Source: Durusdinium trenchii
Lineage: Eukaryota > Sar > Dinophyceae > Suessiales > Symbiodiniaceae
Assembly: GCA_963970005.1 (NCBI GenBank)
Contig: CAXAMN010003780.1
Location: forward strand, 976,856-1,040,855
DNA length: 64,000 nucleotides
Direction of reading: 5' to 3'
The notes beneath the pieces are model-generated. The model was given only the letters and a program-made list of their open reading frames with translations. It made no database searches and had not been told where the DNA came from. Positions 1-11,291 of this stretch are shown here, in pieces; within the stretch, counting starts at the first letter, position 1; every line of letters begins with the position of its first letter. The translations under genes and the position numbers were made by a program.

Positions 1-789
1 GTGATTCTTTCCCATTAGCTTCTTTTTCCCAGAATTCTTCTTTTTTGGGGGGGGCCTTGGATGGGCTCCGGCATCCGGTGATTTGGGTGGTTTTACGGGT
101 TCGGTGAAAACCGACGGTGCGGGGGTGGTGTTTGAAAACGGGTTCGTCGGGTTGGACGGTGCTAAAATGGGATCCCATATCGAAAGCTGGACTTCAGTAC
201 ATGAATGCTGGACTTCCAGTAAGGTGCATCCATTAATGGACACAGTACATTACTTGTACATGACTTCAGTCATGACTTCGGATTGAGGGCGGAAAGAAAC
301 TGAGATTGCTCCAAACTTGGCCAACAAAGGAGCTCACCACTGGGATCTCTCTGGCCCAATGCTCATCACTAGCTAGCTCCATATTTCAAACACAAGACGT
401 CAATGTCGCATTGGAGACATGCTTCAGGTATGAGATCTCAGTGACTGCACAGGTGTGTTCGAAACGAATACCAATTGAATCGTTATGTTGCTTCGCAATT
501 CCTTGACTCGGGTGGAGTTGTAGGGTGCAGATTCCTTTTCCCAACTGGCCATTTGTGTCAAACACTTTGACAAAATATGACGCCAATGGATAGAGTTTGG
601 ATAGATCTCACAATCTCTCGCATGATCTCACTAAGTTCATATCTCTTTGAGGCCTCAACTGTTGATGTTGACAAACATGAGGTCAGTGAACATCCAAAAC
701 ACCGGCTTGCCTCAGATCGATCTGCTTCTCCAATCCACACCTTCCTCCTTCACCGTCCACCGCCTCCCGCCCTTGGTCGGTCGAGCCAG
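1..789. other. No gene recognised
   Basis: Only short unconvincing ORFs occur on either strand. A G-run lies near 48-54. The sequence is moderately AT-rich until about 740, where it becomes GC-rich just before the exon candidate at 790. It could be intron or intergenic DNA. Confidence 0.4.
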
Positions 790-846
790 GACGCCACCCT
801 GGTGGAGATCGCTTGCCGTTTGCTTTGGCGACTGCTGGAGGGCGAG
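790..846 (+). CDS. Candidate internal exon, Leu-rich helical peptide
   Basis: A GC3-rich open stretch starts directly after a CCAG acceptor-like site and reads DATLVEIACRLLWRLLEGE. A possible GT donor follows at 847, though coding-like sequence continues to about 873. The peptide is amphipathic and resembles one helix of an ARM/HEAT-type repeat. It lies on the same strand as the similar islands from 3.8 to 18.6 kb, so it may be an upstream exon of the same gene. The function is unknown and the junctions are inferred. Confidence 0.4.
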
Positions 847-2040
847 GTCTCCGAGCCCATGGACCGACGCTGGACTGCGAAACGCGGAGTACGCGGATCG
901 GATCGGGCGGGGCGGAGCGGATCTGGGCACTAGTGGAGTGTGGGGCAAAAGCACCTTCTGTCGATGTGGCGTGGTTAAAATATGTTATGTTTATGGGGGT
1001 TTATGTGTTTTTTTTTTTTGTGTGTGTGTGTGTGTTTAAAGGGGCATGTTCCTGGCCTTCAAGTGAACTGCTTTGGTAATTAATTTTGTTTTGAGTGCTG
1101 ACGGTGCATGAGGATGATGACATATGATGAACATCTTCAAGAAGCAACCATTCCTGCGCGTTTTGTCCCCCTAAATGTTAGTTTGTTCCCCCACACATGG
1201 CCCTGGTCACTGGTCACCCTGAAATCGGTTGACCTGGGCAACAGCGGAGTGATCAAGACATGAATAGTCCACGCAACCTTTTGAGATCATCCTAGGAGAT
1301 CTTCGAGATTAGGTTGGAGGCCATCGCTATTAGGTTGGAGGCCATCGCCATTAGGTTGGAGGCCATCGCTACTAGGTTGGTCTGGAGGCCTAAGGTGGTA
1401 CATGTACAGGCTGTGCTAGTTAATCTTGTGTCGTATCGCTTTGATGCGTGAATGATTTTTAGTTGCATGTTTTATATGTTCTTTTTTCACATAGAAAACT
1501 AGATGAGGTACCCAACCTACCAGTATCAATGAATTGAAGGCTGCATTTTTCTTGTTTGGTAAAAAATATCCTACCTCAGCTACTTGAAGAAGGCTTTGCT
1601 CCCGGTAGTCCTCTGGTGTTGTGTTGCTGTGTTTCCTTGAGTTTAGTTGTCGTTATATTAACTGATGGTATTTTTATTTTTGAGAAAAAAAGAAACATGT
1701 TTCTATATCGCTATTAGGTTGGAGGCCATTTAGAATGTTCATCCATATTCATCGGCATGTTGTTTTCATCCTGGGAGAGCTCCATTGAATCGACGGCCCC
1801 CGGGCTGGTAGCTTTCGCGCCGCTTCTCCTTTCGATTAAGCGGAGCGGATCCGCCTCCCAACCTGAAGGAGTTGTGGTATACTTAGCCTCTTAGTGGTAG
1901 GTGCAGCATCCCAAAACTGAGGAGAAACATGGGACAGCGGTCGTGCTTTTGTGATTACTGCAGCTGCACCCGTTGCAAGCTTTTTCGATATCCTCCAGCA
2001 CCACCGAAGAGCGGGTTTATAGACACCCCTGACTATGATT
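847..2040. other. Non-coding stretch (intron or intergenic)
   Basis: No convincing coding frame is visible after about 873. It holds a T-run followed by a (TG)n tract near 1010-1034 and the 21-bp tandem repeat listed separately. Confidence 0.4.
1308..1390. repeat. 21-bp tandem repeat, about 3.5 copies
   Basis: The unit ATTAGGTTGGAGGCCATCGC(T) begins at 1308, 1329, 1350 and 1371 with exact 21-bp spacing. The last copy has a small insertion. A detached copy of the same unit lies at 1707-1728, about 330 bp away. Confidence 0.9.
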
Positions 2041-2231
2041 TTTTCCCTCCAATAACAACCCTTTCCGTCGTGCTGGCTGATTCATTGTACACCAGGCCGA
2101 CCGTGTGATGGTCAACCAAGGCATTGCTTGCACCTTGCTGGACCTCCTTGATGAAGCTCCGAGCCTCAGCACAAGGAGTTCCGGCTGGGCATTCGGAGCC
2201 TGAAAGAGGGCCAAGATGACCCGACCAAACA
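2041..2231 (-). CDS. Candidate minus-strand exon
   Basis: On the minus strand an acceptor-like CACCAG precedes an open frame through 2041. It reads a compact polar peptide that contains SECPAGTPCAEARSF and ends near TTERVVIGGKK. A second acceptor-like site (TTTCAG|GC) lies inside it, so the true exon may start about 30 bases later. Codon third positions are mixed. The peptide is not recognised. The opposite strand shows no better frame. Confidence 0.33.
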
Positions 2232-3768
2232 CTGGTGAGAGAGTGGAAAACATGCTGTAATATATAATGTGTACAAAAATTGATAAACAAATTGTAATGT
2301 ATAAGATTAAGTAAGATCAGATTAGATATGATTAGATGAACCCAGAGTTGCTCCGACTTCTATCAACCCGCGGGCTGCTTGAAGTTGGATATGTTTTCTG
2401 AAAATTACTGTAAACCCTTGTGCATTTGCCGCAGGACCTTCCTTTTACATCTGGCAAAACGAAGTGACGACGTGGCCACCAGGAGCTGTGTGGAAGGGGT
2501 GCCATGGGTTGAGTGGGCACCGATTTCAATGCTTGTTGCAGGGGTGGCCCCGAACCTCACTCTTGAAGCATTTGGCTAGGGACATCGCTGAAACTGTCCA
2601 TTCAAGGAACTAAAAGCAGGTCCAAAAGTCCAGGTCAAGCTGGTTCATGCTGGCCAGTCAGTGGAATGTGTGTTCCTCCCTTTTCACCCATTGTCCTAAT
2701 TTTGGAAGACATGTTACTTCCTGGTGCTTTTGCCACATGTCACCTGGAGAGATACAGTATACATGTTTTGAGTTGTTGCCCATGATGGGAAGCCCCTTTT
2801 TCAGTTGGTCCCTGCGGCATGCAGTTACTTGGGGGGGGCCCGGCGCGACGCGGAACGCGGCGTTGTTCAGGGTTCTGGCCGCCAACGGGGCGCAGCCGGC
2901 CGCAGAGGCTGGAAGCGGTGCTACACTGCTACACCAGTACCTCCACTTGACTCAAGTCCCCAGGGATTTCAAAGACTCTATTTAATATTACATAATAAAT
3001 GTAATATATATATATATATGTGCGTGTGCGTGTGTAAGTGTTTTTCAAGTTAGACATGATACATGAGACATGTATCCGGTTCTCCCTCCGGCAATGACTC
3101 TGCTTTCATCGTAGCTGCTGATCCCTACATCTCCATGGCGCACGGAGGAGGTGTTCGCAGTCTGGAAGGTCGCTCAGTTGGCGGCGGGGTCCTCCTCGGC
3201 ACTCGGCACTGGATGATCCCACGACCGCAGTGCGGATCCCATCACGACATGTCGACCGCAGTGCGGATGGGATCATCCGGTCTCCCGACGAGTGACTCAT
3301 CTGTAACGAAGGCGGTGGACCCGGTTGGAGTAACCATGCAGCATGCCTGACTGTCAAGGCACGCAGTGGAGAGATCACGCAAGTTGGACAGGGTGATCTT
3401 CGCCTTCAGAAAATTTCCGGCACTCCAGCTCTGGCTCAATGGGAGCTGAGCAAGAAGGAAGCAAAAAGCAAAGCTCCTTCGGCCCAAAAAGCCCGCACAT
3501 GCATGTGGCAGTTGCTGTGGTGAAGAAGGCAACCAAAGGGGGGGAACGCAGCAGGGCGCAAGGACCTGAGTACCAGAGCACCAAAACACGTCCCTGACAG
3601 TTGCCAACCCTCCAGGTTGACAAAGCAGCTTCAAGCACCAGCAGCCTCGGTCACGGTTCGGAACAGAGCCTTACACAGCTAACTACCTGTAAGTCTTGAC
3701 AGCGGAGATGCCCGTGACTTGCAAAACCGCTTCGCCAGGCCGCTGCGCCACCCTTGCTCAGCTTGCAG
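2232..3768. other. Mostly non-coding, one GC-rich island
   Basis: A GC-rich patch at about 2825-2930 reads on the + strand as an Ala-rich peptide (ALFRVLAANGAQPAAEAG) and could be another small exon, but a G-run precedes it and no clean acceptor is visible. A TA/TG dinucleotide tract lies near 3004-3034. A minus-strand open frame at 3242-3430 is protein-like but unsupported. Confidence 0.3.
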
Positions 3769-3880
3769 CTGATGGAGCGTTTGGCACAGCGGCGCTCGCT
3801 GCGCCCGGCACTGCGGCGGGTGGGCGAGCTGTGGCGGAAGCTGCAAGAGGCCCTCTCAACGGCCGAGGCACGGCGGAGGG
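3769..3880 (+). CDS. Candidate internal exon, Arg/Leu-rich helical
   Basis: The exon follows CTTGCAG and ends before GTGCAT. The frame from CTG reads LMERLAQRRSLRPALRRVGE and continues as basic, strongly helical sequence to EARRR, with high GC3. It ends with one base of a split codon. The next + strand candidate (4621) begins with two bases, so the pair is phase-compatible. The function is unknown. A HEAT/ARM-type or coiled-coil segment is likely. Confidence 0.55.
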
Positions 3881-4049
3881 GTGCATTCGAGAAAAACAAA
3901 AAGAGTTGGGCCTTTTGGATGATGAAATTGGTCGCTTTGGATGCTTTGGGGACAGAGACGGTAGTTTTTGGTAGCTGGCAGTTTAGACTTGTTTCAATAA
4001 TATCATATTATGTTTTACACCATTGACCATTGATGGCATCCGAAGTGGG

Positions 4050-4074
4050 TAATTTCTGCTGCTGCTGCTGCTGC
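4050..4074. repeat. (TGC)n microsatellite
   Basis: A run of about eight TGC units, with no frame support for a coding role. Confidence 0.85.
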
Positions 4075-4620
4075 TTTTCCTTTGTTTGGGGTCTTGGGGT
4101 GTTGTGGGTCGGTGTTTTTGTTTTAGCAGGTGATGAAGGAATCCTCGATCAACAGGCTAGGATGACTCCAGCTTTAGGTATTGGTCAAAAGGTGTCAACA
4201 TCATTTTGCAATGCCCGGTTCTGGTTCCAGATGTCTTTGGAAGATGAAATGATGAAATCAAGGCACAGCTTGTTTGGGAGTAGAGCAGATCGCTTCTTGC
4301 CGTCCTGCTGTCGCGGCGATGAGGATGATGAGGGCGCGGCGAGGACGCCGACGCCCATCTCCCTGTGTGTTTGCGCCTCGATGCTAGAACGAAACACCGA
4401 GGACGTGTCGATGTTTGTCTTCAGGCTCAGTTGTTCAAATTCCAAGTCTGTTCAGAGCAGACAGCCAGCAAACACTTAAATATGGCATGCAATCGTTCCT
4501 TGGTTCCATTCTGTTCCTGGGCCGTCCTGAATTAAGGAATCCGACTATTCAGCATCCCTGACTCCACATCAGCAGATGGCATTTGCTATCCTTCCATCTT
4601 CAGCCATGCACTGTGCCCAG

Positions 4621-4720
4621 GCGGCTGCGCTCTGCTTGGCCGCTTGGCCTGCGATGGGGAGGCTGCTGCAGCGCAGGCGTCCGTGGAGCTAGAGAGGCTC
4701 ATGAAGCAGATTGAGGCGAG
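4621..4720 (+). CDS. Candidate internal exon, Ala/Glu-rich helix
   Basis: The exon starts after GTGCCCAG with GC and ends with AG before GTCCTG. The internal frame reads GCALLGRLACDGEAAAAQAS and then a Leu/Glu helix to KQIEA. Phase matches the exon ending at 3880 (one base plus two). The GCALLGRLA start resembles the common ARM-repeat pattern GCGALRNLA, which is an inference from pattern only. Confidence 0.55.
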
Positions 4721-4868
4721 GTCCTGCAGAAATCTGTGAGACATTCCACAACAGCTGGAAGGAGCCGCTGAAAGGTGCGGGGGCTTGCCACCTCAGAGTG
4801 TGCATAGCGTGCATCTCAAATGCGTTGGTCAATCCCATCACTCTCGTGACCCAACCTGATTCTCTCAC

Positions 4869-5089
4869 CTGGGGTGTGTGACCTTGTCACTCCAGCAAGC
4901 TCCTGAAAGGTGACCAGGTCCGTGCCAACCTCCCAAGCCACGTGTGTTTGACGCCCGAAACGCGGTGTCATCCGGTCGAACACTGAGGGATGTCGAGTCC
5001 ACTGGGGCCAGAACGATGACTGAAAGCATCCAAGCATATCCGGTCGCAATGCAAGCAGTACATTCAGGACTTGGGGGAGTCCCTTGTAA
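4869..5089 (-). CDS. Candidate minus-strand exon, unknown protein
   Basis: Minus-strand reading starts after GGTCAG and ends CACCCCAG before a good donor GTGAGA. The frame is protein-like, with stretches such as LPQVLNVLLALRPDMLG and VAWEVGTDLVTFQELAG and a Trp/Phe-rich centre. No family is recognised. It lies opposite the + strand exon run, so it may be a separate antisense gene, possibly with the 2.04-2.23 kb candidate. Confidence 0.35.
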
Positions 5090-5502
5090 CTGACCATTTG
5101 AGAATCTTTCCACGCATTCCAAATGCGTGGTCAGGCAAGCGATGATGTAGAACTGCAATCATGGGGCTGCTTGGTGACGATCTGGACTCAGCACTGAGGC
5201 TGGACGTCCGAGGCAGAAAACGAAGCGGCCTCACCCACCATCAGCTCATCATAGGTGAGACAGTCCATGGGTTTGGGAGGTTTCGTCTAGAACGTGGGGG
5301 GGGGCATCAAGTCGTTCGTGCAAACGTTTGCGGGGCCTAGACTTAGACAGTCCATGGTTCTGGTCCTTTTGTATCATTTTTTGTGGATTTTGTAGGCCAG
5401 AACTTGTGTCCACTGCCGAATTCCAAAAGGCTCCTGAAGATCTTCGTGAAATTCTCAGACCCGCGGGAATCTTTCAACTTGGGCAGTGTTCCCTTTAACG
5501 TA

Positions 5503-5530
5503 GACTCTGACTCTTGATTCATCAACCCCC
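5503..5530. repeat. Solo arm of the 17.45-kb MITE family
   Basis: GTAGACTCTGACTCTTGATT and the following CATCAACCCCCCC closely match the left terminal inverted repeat of the element at 17,456-17,545, with a short insertion. No right arm is visible here. Confidence 0.5.
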
Positions 5531-5678
5531 CCATATAAATCAAGAGGTTTTACAATTTTGCTGCTGGTGTGACCGGAGAGTCCACACGGGCCGCAGTGGC
5601 GTTTCGACCCATCCCACCTGCGGTGGGGAGGTCGTTGGGCGGATTCAGAGCGAGTGTGATAGAAGAGGTTTTACAATC

Positions 5679-5770
5679 CCCACACACTCCATGTATGCCA
5701 TATATGCCTACATTGACCCCCAAAACCACCCCAACTGATCGGCATATATGGCACACATGGAGTGTTTGGG
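5679..5770. repeat. Imperfect 30-bp inverted repeat (foldback)
   Basis: The left arm 5679-5708 and right arm 5741-5770 are reverse complements with two mismatches and flank a 32-base loop. The core arm is ACACTCCATGT followed by TGCCATATATGCC. No target duplication is obvious. A 14-bp direct repeat AGAGGTTTTACAAT lies just upstream (about 5541 and 5662). Confidence 0.8.
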
Positions 5771-6000
5771 CATCAACATGGTCCGGCTAGGTTCCATGCA
5801 ACTTTCATCCCGTCACCGTCGGTGGGGGTTCTATGACTTCAGCTGGACGATTCGACCCCAAACAAACAAGCGCCGCAAGCGCCAACGGCTTCCCCATGGG
5901 CTCCGTTTCTCGTGGAAAGGACATGACACAGAAGACCATACCCCCCAATTTGGTTTCTCCTTTCTCACCACATTGATTTTGATCTCGTTTAAACCATTGC

Positions 6001-6125
6001 ATGGAGAAAAGGAGAATCAGAAGAAACTTAAACCATTGGATGGAGAAACGGATAGAAAAGGAGAATCAGAAGAAACTTAAACCGGATGGAGAAACGGATA
6101 GAAAAGGAGAATCAGAACAAACAAC
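6001..6125. repeat. 46-49-bp tandem repeat, 3 copies
   Basis: GGAGAATCAG recurs at 6011, 6060 and 6106. The units contain GGATGGAGAAACGGATAGAA and AGAAACTTAAACC. Translated on the + strand the array gives a Lys/Glu/Arg-rich repetitive peptide, which is more likely a by-product of the repeat than a gene. Confidence 0.8.
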
Positions 6126-6189
6126 CAACATCCACCAACCCAAAGAACCATCCTTCGTTCCGGACTTCCGAGGCTTCTTGGCCCTTCAG

Positions 6190-6303
6190 AACCTCCTTTG
6201 TGGCTCCACCTCCGACGCCCAGCTGCGGCGCCACACGGCCGTCCGGCTCCAGCTGGCCTCCGAGCTGCGGAGGGCCGTCGGCCCGGCGGAGGCGCAGAGG
6301 CGG
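6190..6303 (+). CDS. Candidate internal exon, Arg/Ala/Leu-rich
   Basis: The exon lies between CCTTCAG and GTGTCG and is 114 bp, phase 0 at both ends. It reads NLLCGSTSDAQLRRHTAVRL then a basic Ala/Leu helix to AEAQRR. GC3 is very high compared with the surrounding sequence, which is the main support. It is probably part of the same helical-repeat gene as the neighbouring islands. Confidence 0.6.
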
Positions 6304-8960
6304 GTGTCGTTGGCCTCCGTTTTTTTCCGTGAGGCGGCTTAGAAGCAGGCGTTCTAGTTTCTTTTCTTTTCTTTTGGGGAGGTTAGCAGCTGGTCATTCT
6401 AGTGATTCGTAATGAATTTGTGTGACCATATATATGGTGACTGTATTTAGTGACTATATATAGGGTATCGATGTAGATGGAGATAGATGGGGATTCTATA
6501 CCACCACCTGTTGGGTTTAGTGCTTTCTTGGAGCTCACTATAGCTGTCGTGTGAGAGTACCGAGCTAGGACCTGTTGAATGCATCGGCTTTAATATGGCT
6601 GCGATGGACCAGGAACAGATCACTGTGTTCTTTTCACAAGGTTTGTTGTTGGATCTTGCTTAGAAGAGTTGCTTTTGTGCTGACTGAAGGGGTTCTGCAG
6701 AGTACCGCGCAGCCTCGCAGGGGTAGATTGGAGACAATCTTGATGATGTGCTACTCGCTTTCAGGGAGGAGCTCCTGGTGGTCGCGAATATAAAATGATT
6801 TCTACAGCTGTTGCTCATTAGACCTGATTGGAGTACAGTAAGTTATTGTTCCATTCAGGGTTGGCTATACAGCTGTTGGGAGCAGAAGCACTTGGAACTT
6901 ACCCTTCCCAGCTTTGGGATGCGCTGTCTTGATTCCTTTCCAGTGATCAAATGGCGTTGATCGCAGGAGAGCTGGGGAAGGCCAAAAAAGAGACGGAATT
7001 ATATACTGTAGGTTAGAAACGTGTTCCTGCCCCATGACAGTGTACATGTTGTCTTTCAACAGCTTTCAGACACTTGGACCTAAACCTATTTAGGGCGAAC
7101 CAGGCGAAACAAAAAAAACTTGGAAATCTGGTCTCAAGCTGTCTTCTCCTCATTTGGACTCTCCGTGTCCCCGCGTCATGAAGCCTTAGGCTTCCAAAAC
7201 CTGGTGGATTGCATCGAGCTTCAGGAGCTGCAGGAGTGTTATGGAGCTGATGAGGTGCCGGTGTATCAGTGGATCCGGTGTTTTTGGTTTGTTTTCCTTT
7301 GGGTATTGGGAACGGTTCAGAGCTGGTGTTCATGCGGCTAGGGACCTTCAGGATTAATCTATTATAAATTTTGGGCTGGGCGGTGGGCTAGTCGTGGTTT
7401 CTAGGCATGTTCTCTGACTTGGATATAGTATGATATAGTGTAGTAGTTTAATATGTCGATTCGATTATAATATTGTCCGCAACCACCTAGTCAGTGCAAT
7501 GGAGGTGGCACCGGTGCCATCCGGTGCCACCCGATTTAGCCGGAGCTGTGTTTGTTCAGAGGATGAACATCGCTAATCAGATAGATGAGATATGATCAAA
7601 TGATACATTGAATCGATTCAATTGCATTACAGTAACTTAAGCAGGTGCTTAAAAAAAAACGACCATTTCGATAAGTGAAGCTCCCAGCCTCAAAGGCACT
7701 GAGGATATTTGGAGATATGATTTTGCTATATGTAGGTGTTGCTTTCGACGGCCCTCAGAGTGATTCTCACCTGGGCTGATTGGCCAACAAAATCACCGTT
7801 TTACTTCACCCTAGATTTAGTGGCTCCGCGTGAGACTGCCAACATCAAGATTCCGGGAACAGTTCCGGGGACATGCAAGTCAAATTTGTCTCATTTTTGC
7901 TTAACACCTGCCGAAGATAGTGAGGCACTCCAGGCTCCTCATTGGTCACCCCGCATTGGACCAGAGTGATGCACAGAAAAAGAACAGAAAAACACTACAC
8001 ATCCATCCAAGGTGTTGGCGTTGCTGCTTCGGGCCTTGGGTACCCAGTGGGCCTTGGAAGTGCGTGAGACCCTTGGCGGCCCAAGAGCCCAGTGATGCTC
8101 TCTCTTTGAAGGAACCCGTTTCGATGAAACAACAAAGAGCGCCGACCATGTTTCGTTGAGGTTTGGGAATTGCAATGTTAAAAAAACACACCATGCCATG
8201 TCATGCGGCTTTCGTGTGAGGCTTGGATATCCACCTGTATCATAAACTTATATACTTTGATCAGACTTACTATTTATCTCGACCTGAAGCGAAACAGTGC
8301 CCTTCTATGACACTAGTGGAACAGAGCTCTATGACTATATTGAGTTGTCCCACTACCTGTAGCAGTTGGTGAACAATGATCACTATTTTAGAGAAAGGCC
8401 TTTGCTTTCACCATCATCATCCATGGTTACTTATAGCAATAGGAAACACCCAAACTCTACGTTTATGTCTTTGTGTTTGTTTCACTGCGATCTTTGCTTT
8501 GGCCGGGAATCTCACGGACTATCGACCAAGAAAACTTTCACCAAGGCGCGCGTGTTTCTTGTTGTGCTTCCTGGCGAACCGCATGCCGAAGGTCAAAGAT
8601 ACCTTTCTGGAAGGACGGGACATGTCGACACGACGGGACATGTCTGTGTCGGAGGAATGGGGGAAAGGGATACTTTATATCATGGGTGCGCTTGGGCCAT
8701 TTCACCTCTTCAACCTACTAGTAGGTGGAATGGACATCCATGTCACCTCGCATGCTTTCCCCCCACCCACTCTAGAAAAATTCAATCACTATTTGGACTT
8801 CGGGAAACCATTTTTTTTGCTTGTTTTTGGAGTGTCCCCAGCTCGGCTGGCGGTGCTTGGCTTTTGGCCCCCACCGAGTTTGCTGCCGGTGTTTGCTACG
8901 TCGTCGGCCTCCAGCACTGCTTGGCCTCCAACTCTCGTTGCTTAGAACTCGTTGCCCCAG
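6304..8960. other. No gene recognised (likely intron)
   Basis: The sequence is AT-rich with TATA-type short repeats near 6430-6460. An open frame of 224 codons ending at 9040 starts here, but only its last 25 codons look coding. Dispersed GATATGATA-like words occur near 7420-7620. Confidence 0.4.
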
Positions 8961-9036
8961 GCGGAGAGGCGCTGGAGACCTTGTTGCTGGAGGCGCTGAA
9001 AGATCACCTGGCACTGGAGGAGGATCCCGAGGCTCG
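8961..9036 (+). CDS. Candidate internal exon, acidic Leu-rich helix
   Basis: The exon starts after TTGCCCCAG with GC and ends before a strong donor GTGAGT at 9037. It reads GEALETLLLEALKDHLALEE and then DPEA. Both junctions are good by eye and the peptide is an amphipathic helix, consistent with a repeat-protein exon. Confidence 0.65.
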
Positions 9037-9308
9037 GTGAGTGAGCATATGTGTGTCTCAGGGGGGCACACCGGTCGAGGAAAGACATAATCTGACAACA
9101 ATGGGTTAGAGGATGGCATCGCACTTGCATGCTCTAGACCACACTCCTTTCACTTGTCTACTTAGTGGGGCATTTGCACCCCGGACCAATCCTCTTTTGC
9201 TGTGCATGAATTTGATTTTTGCATCGCCATGTGGACGATGGGCTGCTGATTCTTCAGCTGAGCTTCTTGGACTTGGGTTTCTTGGTTAGGCAGCATTTTC
9301 AAACCTCG

Positions 9309-9342
9309 CTTACTTACTTACTTGCTTGCTTGCTTGCTTGTT
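9309..9342. repeat. (CTTA/CTTG)n tetranucleotide repeat
   Basis: Consecutive CTTA units are followed by CTTG units, a compound microsatellite. Confidence 0.9.
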
Positions 9343-9543
9343 TCTTTTGCAAACAGGGGAGGTTCGACTTCCATGTGATGTGTTCATCACAGTCTCAGTG
9401 CCCTCCATTCACTTACTCTCCCTCGGACAATGTCAGCCGGTCTTCAAGGGGCCTATTGTCTTCGAGACCGGATTGAATTAAAGTGACTCAAGATGCTCTG
9501 AGTACATGGATCGAAACGCAAGTGATCCAGGTGCTTTGACCGA

Positions 9544-9720
9544 TCCACACACACATACAACAAAAAAACAAAGTATACAAATCATATAATACATATAATT
9601 AATACTATTATAATTTACGATATTAATATATTCATATAAATAAATATTGCATGTATATATATATATATGTATATATGTTAAGATGTATATGCATATATAT
9701 GCAAGAATATTTTTTATATA
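9544..9720. repeat. AT-rich block with (TA)n
   Basis: The block has an almost pure A/T composition with a TATATATATATA core near 9655-9668. No coding is supported. Confidence 0.8.
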
Positions 9721-9915
9721 GTGTGTTTTTCCTTCGTGCTGCCTTTCTTTCGACACTGAATATGTTTACTTCGTTGCATGCGATATGATATGTTCCGGAT
9801 GTGGGTAATGTGCAAGTCGTGCGATTCTTTGACACACGTGTGTGTGTGTGTGTGTTTCCCAAGCATGTCCAGGCCATGTCCAGAGGGAACAGACTACTTC
9901 ACATTCTTTTCTCAG

Positions 9916-10035
9916 CCAGTGACTTCACGTGTCCTCCATCGTGGAAACCCACCGAAGGTGGAGCTCCGGGACGAGCTGCTCTTTGAGCTTTGGCTGCCGG
10001 CGGCCTTCGTGGGGCGCCTTGAGCAGCCCTGTCAC
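9916..10035 (+). CDS. Candidate internal exon
   Basis: The exon follows TTCTCAG and ends before donor GTGAGG at 10036. It is 120 bp, phase 0 at both ends. It reads PVTSRVLHRGNPPKVELRDE, then LLFELWLPAAFVGRLEQPCH. The second half is clearly GC3-biased. A GT-type junction inside (CCGAAG|GTGGAG) means the start is less certain than the end. Confidence 0.6.
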
Positions 10036-10789
10036 GTGAGGGCCATGGAGGCGACTGAGGGGCACAGACAGTCCCTTTGGAGGGGAGGCAGGTATTGGCA
10101 GCTTTGGACAGCAAGAATGTGGTTTTGGTGTTTTTACTGCGTATCTCTTGTTCTTTTTCACTGTGTTGACAGCAACATGTGTTTTTATTTTTTTTAACTG
10201 CGTCTCTCTTGTTTAAGTGATGCTTCTACTGAAGGTTCGAAGCTTTTGACTTATGCCAATTTTTTGTCCCCTGCCATAAATGAAAGGAATTGCGTTTGAA
10301 CAATGCAACGGGGGACTTTGCTGGATGACCATATTTGTGTCCAGGCACTTCTGAGAAAAACAAACTGAGAGACGCAGCAACCATGAGAACTACACTGTGT
10401 TTGTGGTGCGCACCTCCAGCAGTTCTAATGGGGTTTTGCACTGGACATGGTGGCATGGTCAGATGCGAAGCTCAGTCATCTTCGGATCGCGGGAAGAGAT
10501 GTTCTGTGCTGTCGACTATTATGTTTGCTTGCTGTGGTAATACCTTGTCGACACGTCCACCACATGACAGATGAAGGTGCAGATCCTGTGGGAGAGGCCA
10601 AGAGGCCAAGCCCAACTACAACAGGCATATGTCATTTCACGGGAAAGAAGACCAATACCTCAATACCTCAAGTTCGCTGGTTTATAATGATATATATATA
10701 TATATGTTGGCAGAGGTGGGTCTCACCAGACCATCCAACCCAGATGGTTTTGTTCAGCTTCTGGACTCATGGCGACTGCACTTGCAGAG

Positions 10790-10892
10790 GTGTGCTCCCC
10801 AGAGCTGCTCTTGGAGGCCATGCAGGCGCATCGGCGCATCGTGGAGCGCGGCCGAGCTGTGGAGCCATGGGGCGAGGGGGACCGAGACTTGG
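10790..10892 (+). CDS. Candidate internal exon, helical
   Basis: The exon follows CTTGCAGAG and ends before GTGGTT. The frame reads VCSPELLLEAMQAHRRIVER and then GRAVEPWGEGDRDL. It starts in phase 0, matching the end of the exon at 10035. The EAMQAHRR motif is like the second helix of ARM repeats (for example AMRAHP) in alveolate repeat proteins. Confidence 0.62.
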
Positions 10893-11132
10893 GTGGTTCG
10901 CACCGTGGATCTCCAAACAGACCTCCTTGGTGAGGATTGGTTTGATCACTACATTGCCCCTTCTAGGAACATCAAGTCCCCCCTGTTGAGACCTGATGAA
11001 ACCTTCTTGGGTGCCGGTTTCCTTTTTCCCAACGGGACCATTTCATAGTTTCAGTTTCAACTGACTCCCCACCGCGTGAAACCTGCGAACACGTGAGGCG
11101 TTGCCCTTGTGTGCCGCCCTTCAAGTCACCAG

Positions 11133-11291
11133 CTGTGGCGCTTTGCGGCGCTATGCCATGACGGCCACCGCGGCGCGTGCCGCGCACGCGGCTCCACCCG
11201 GCCGCCGGGTGGCGGCCTTGGAGCAGCGCTTGGCGCGCAGCACAGCGGCCACGATGGACGCCATGCGGAGCCATGAGAAGTGCGCGGAGGA
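11133..11291 (+). CDS. Candidate exon with ARM-like repeat
   Basis: The exon follows GTCACCAG. The favoured frame reads CGALRRYAMTATAARAAHAA, then a basic Ala-rich helix with LEQRLARSTAATMDAMRSHE. The pattern CGALRxxA followed by AMRSHE matches the usual ARM-repeat spacing. A second open frame exists across part of the exon, and the 3' limit is uncertain (about 11291). Confidence 0.55.

Noticed and set aside
8366..9040. 224-codon + strand ORF
   Set aside because: Only the last 25 codons (the exon at 8961-9036) show coding bias. The rest overlaps a second long frame and has low-complexity, non-biased codons.
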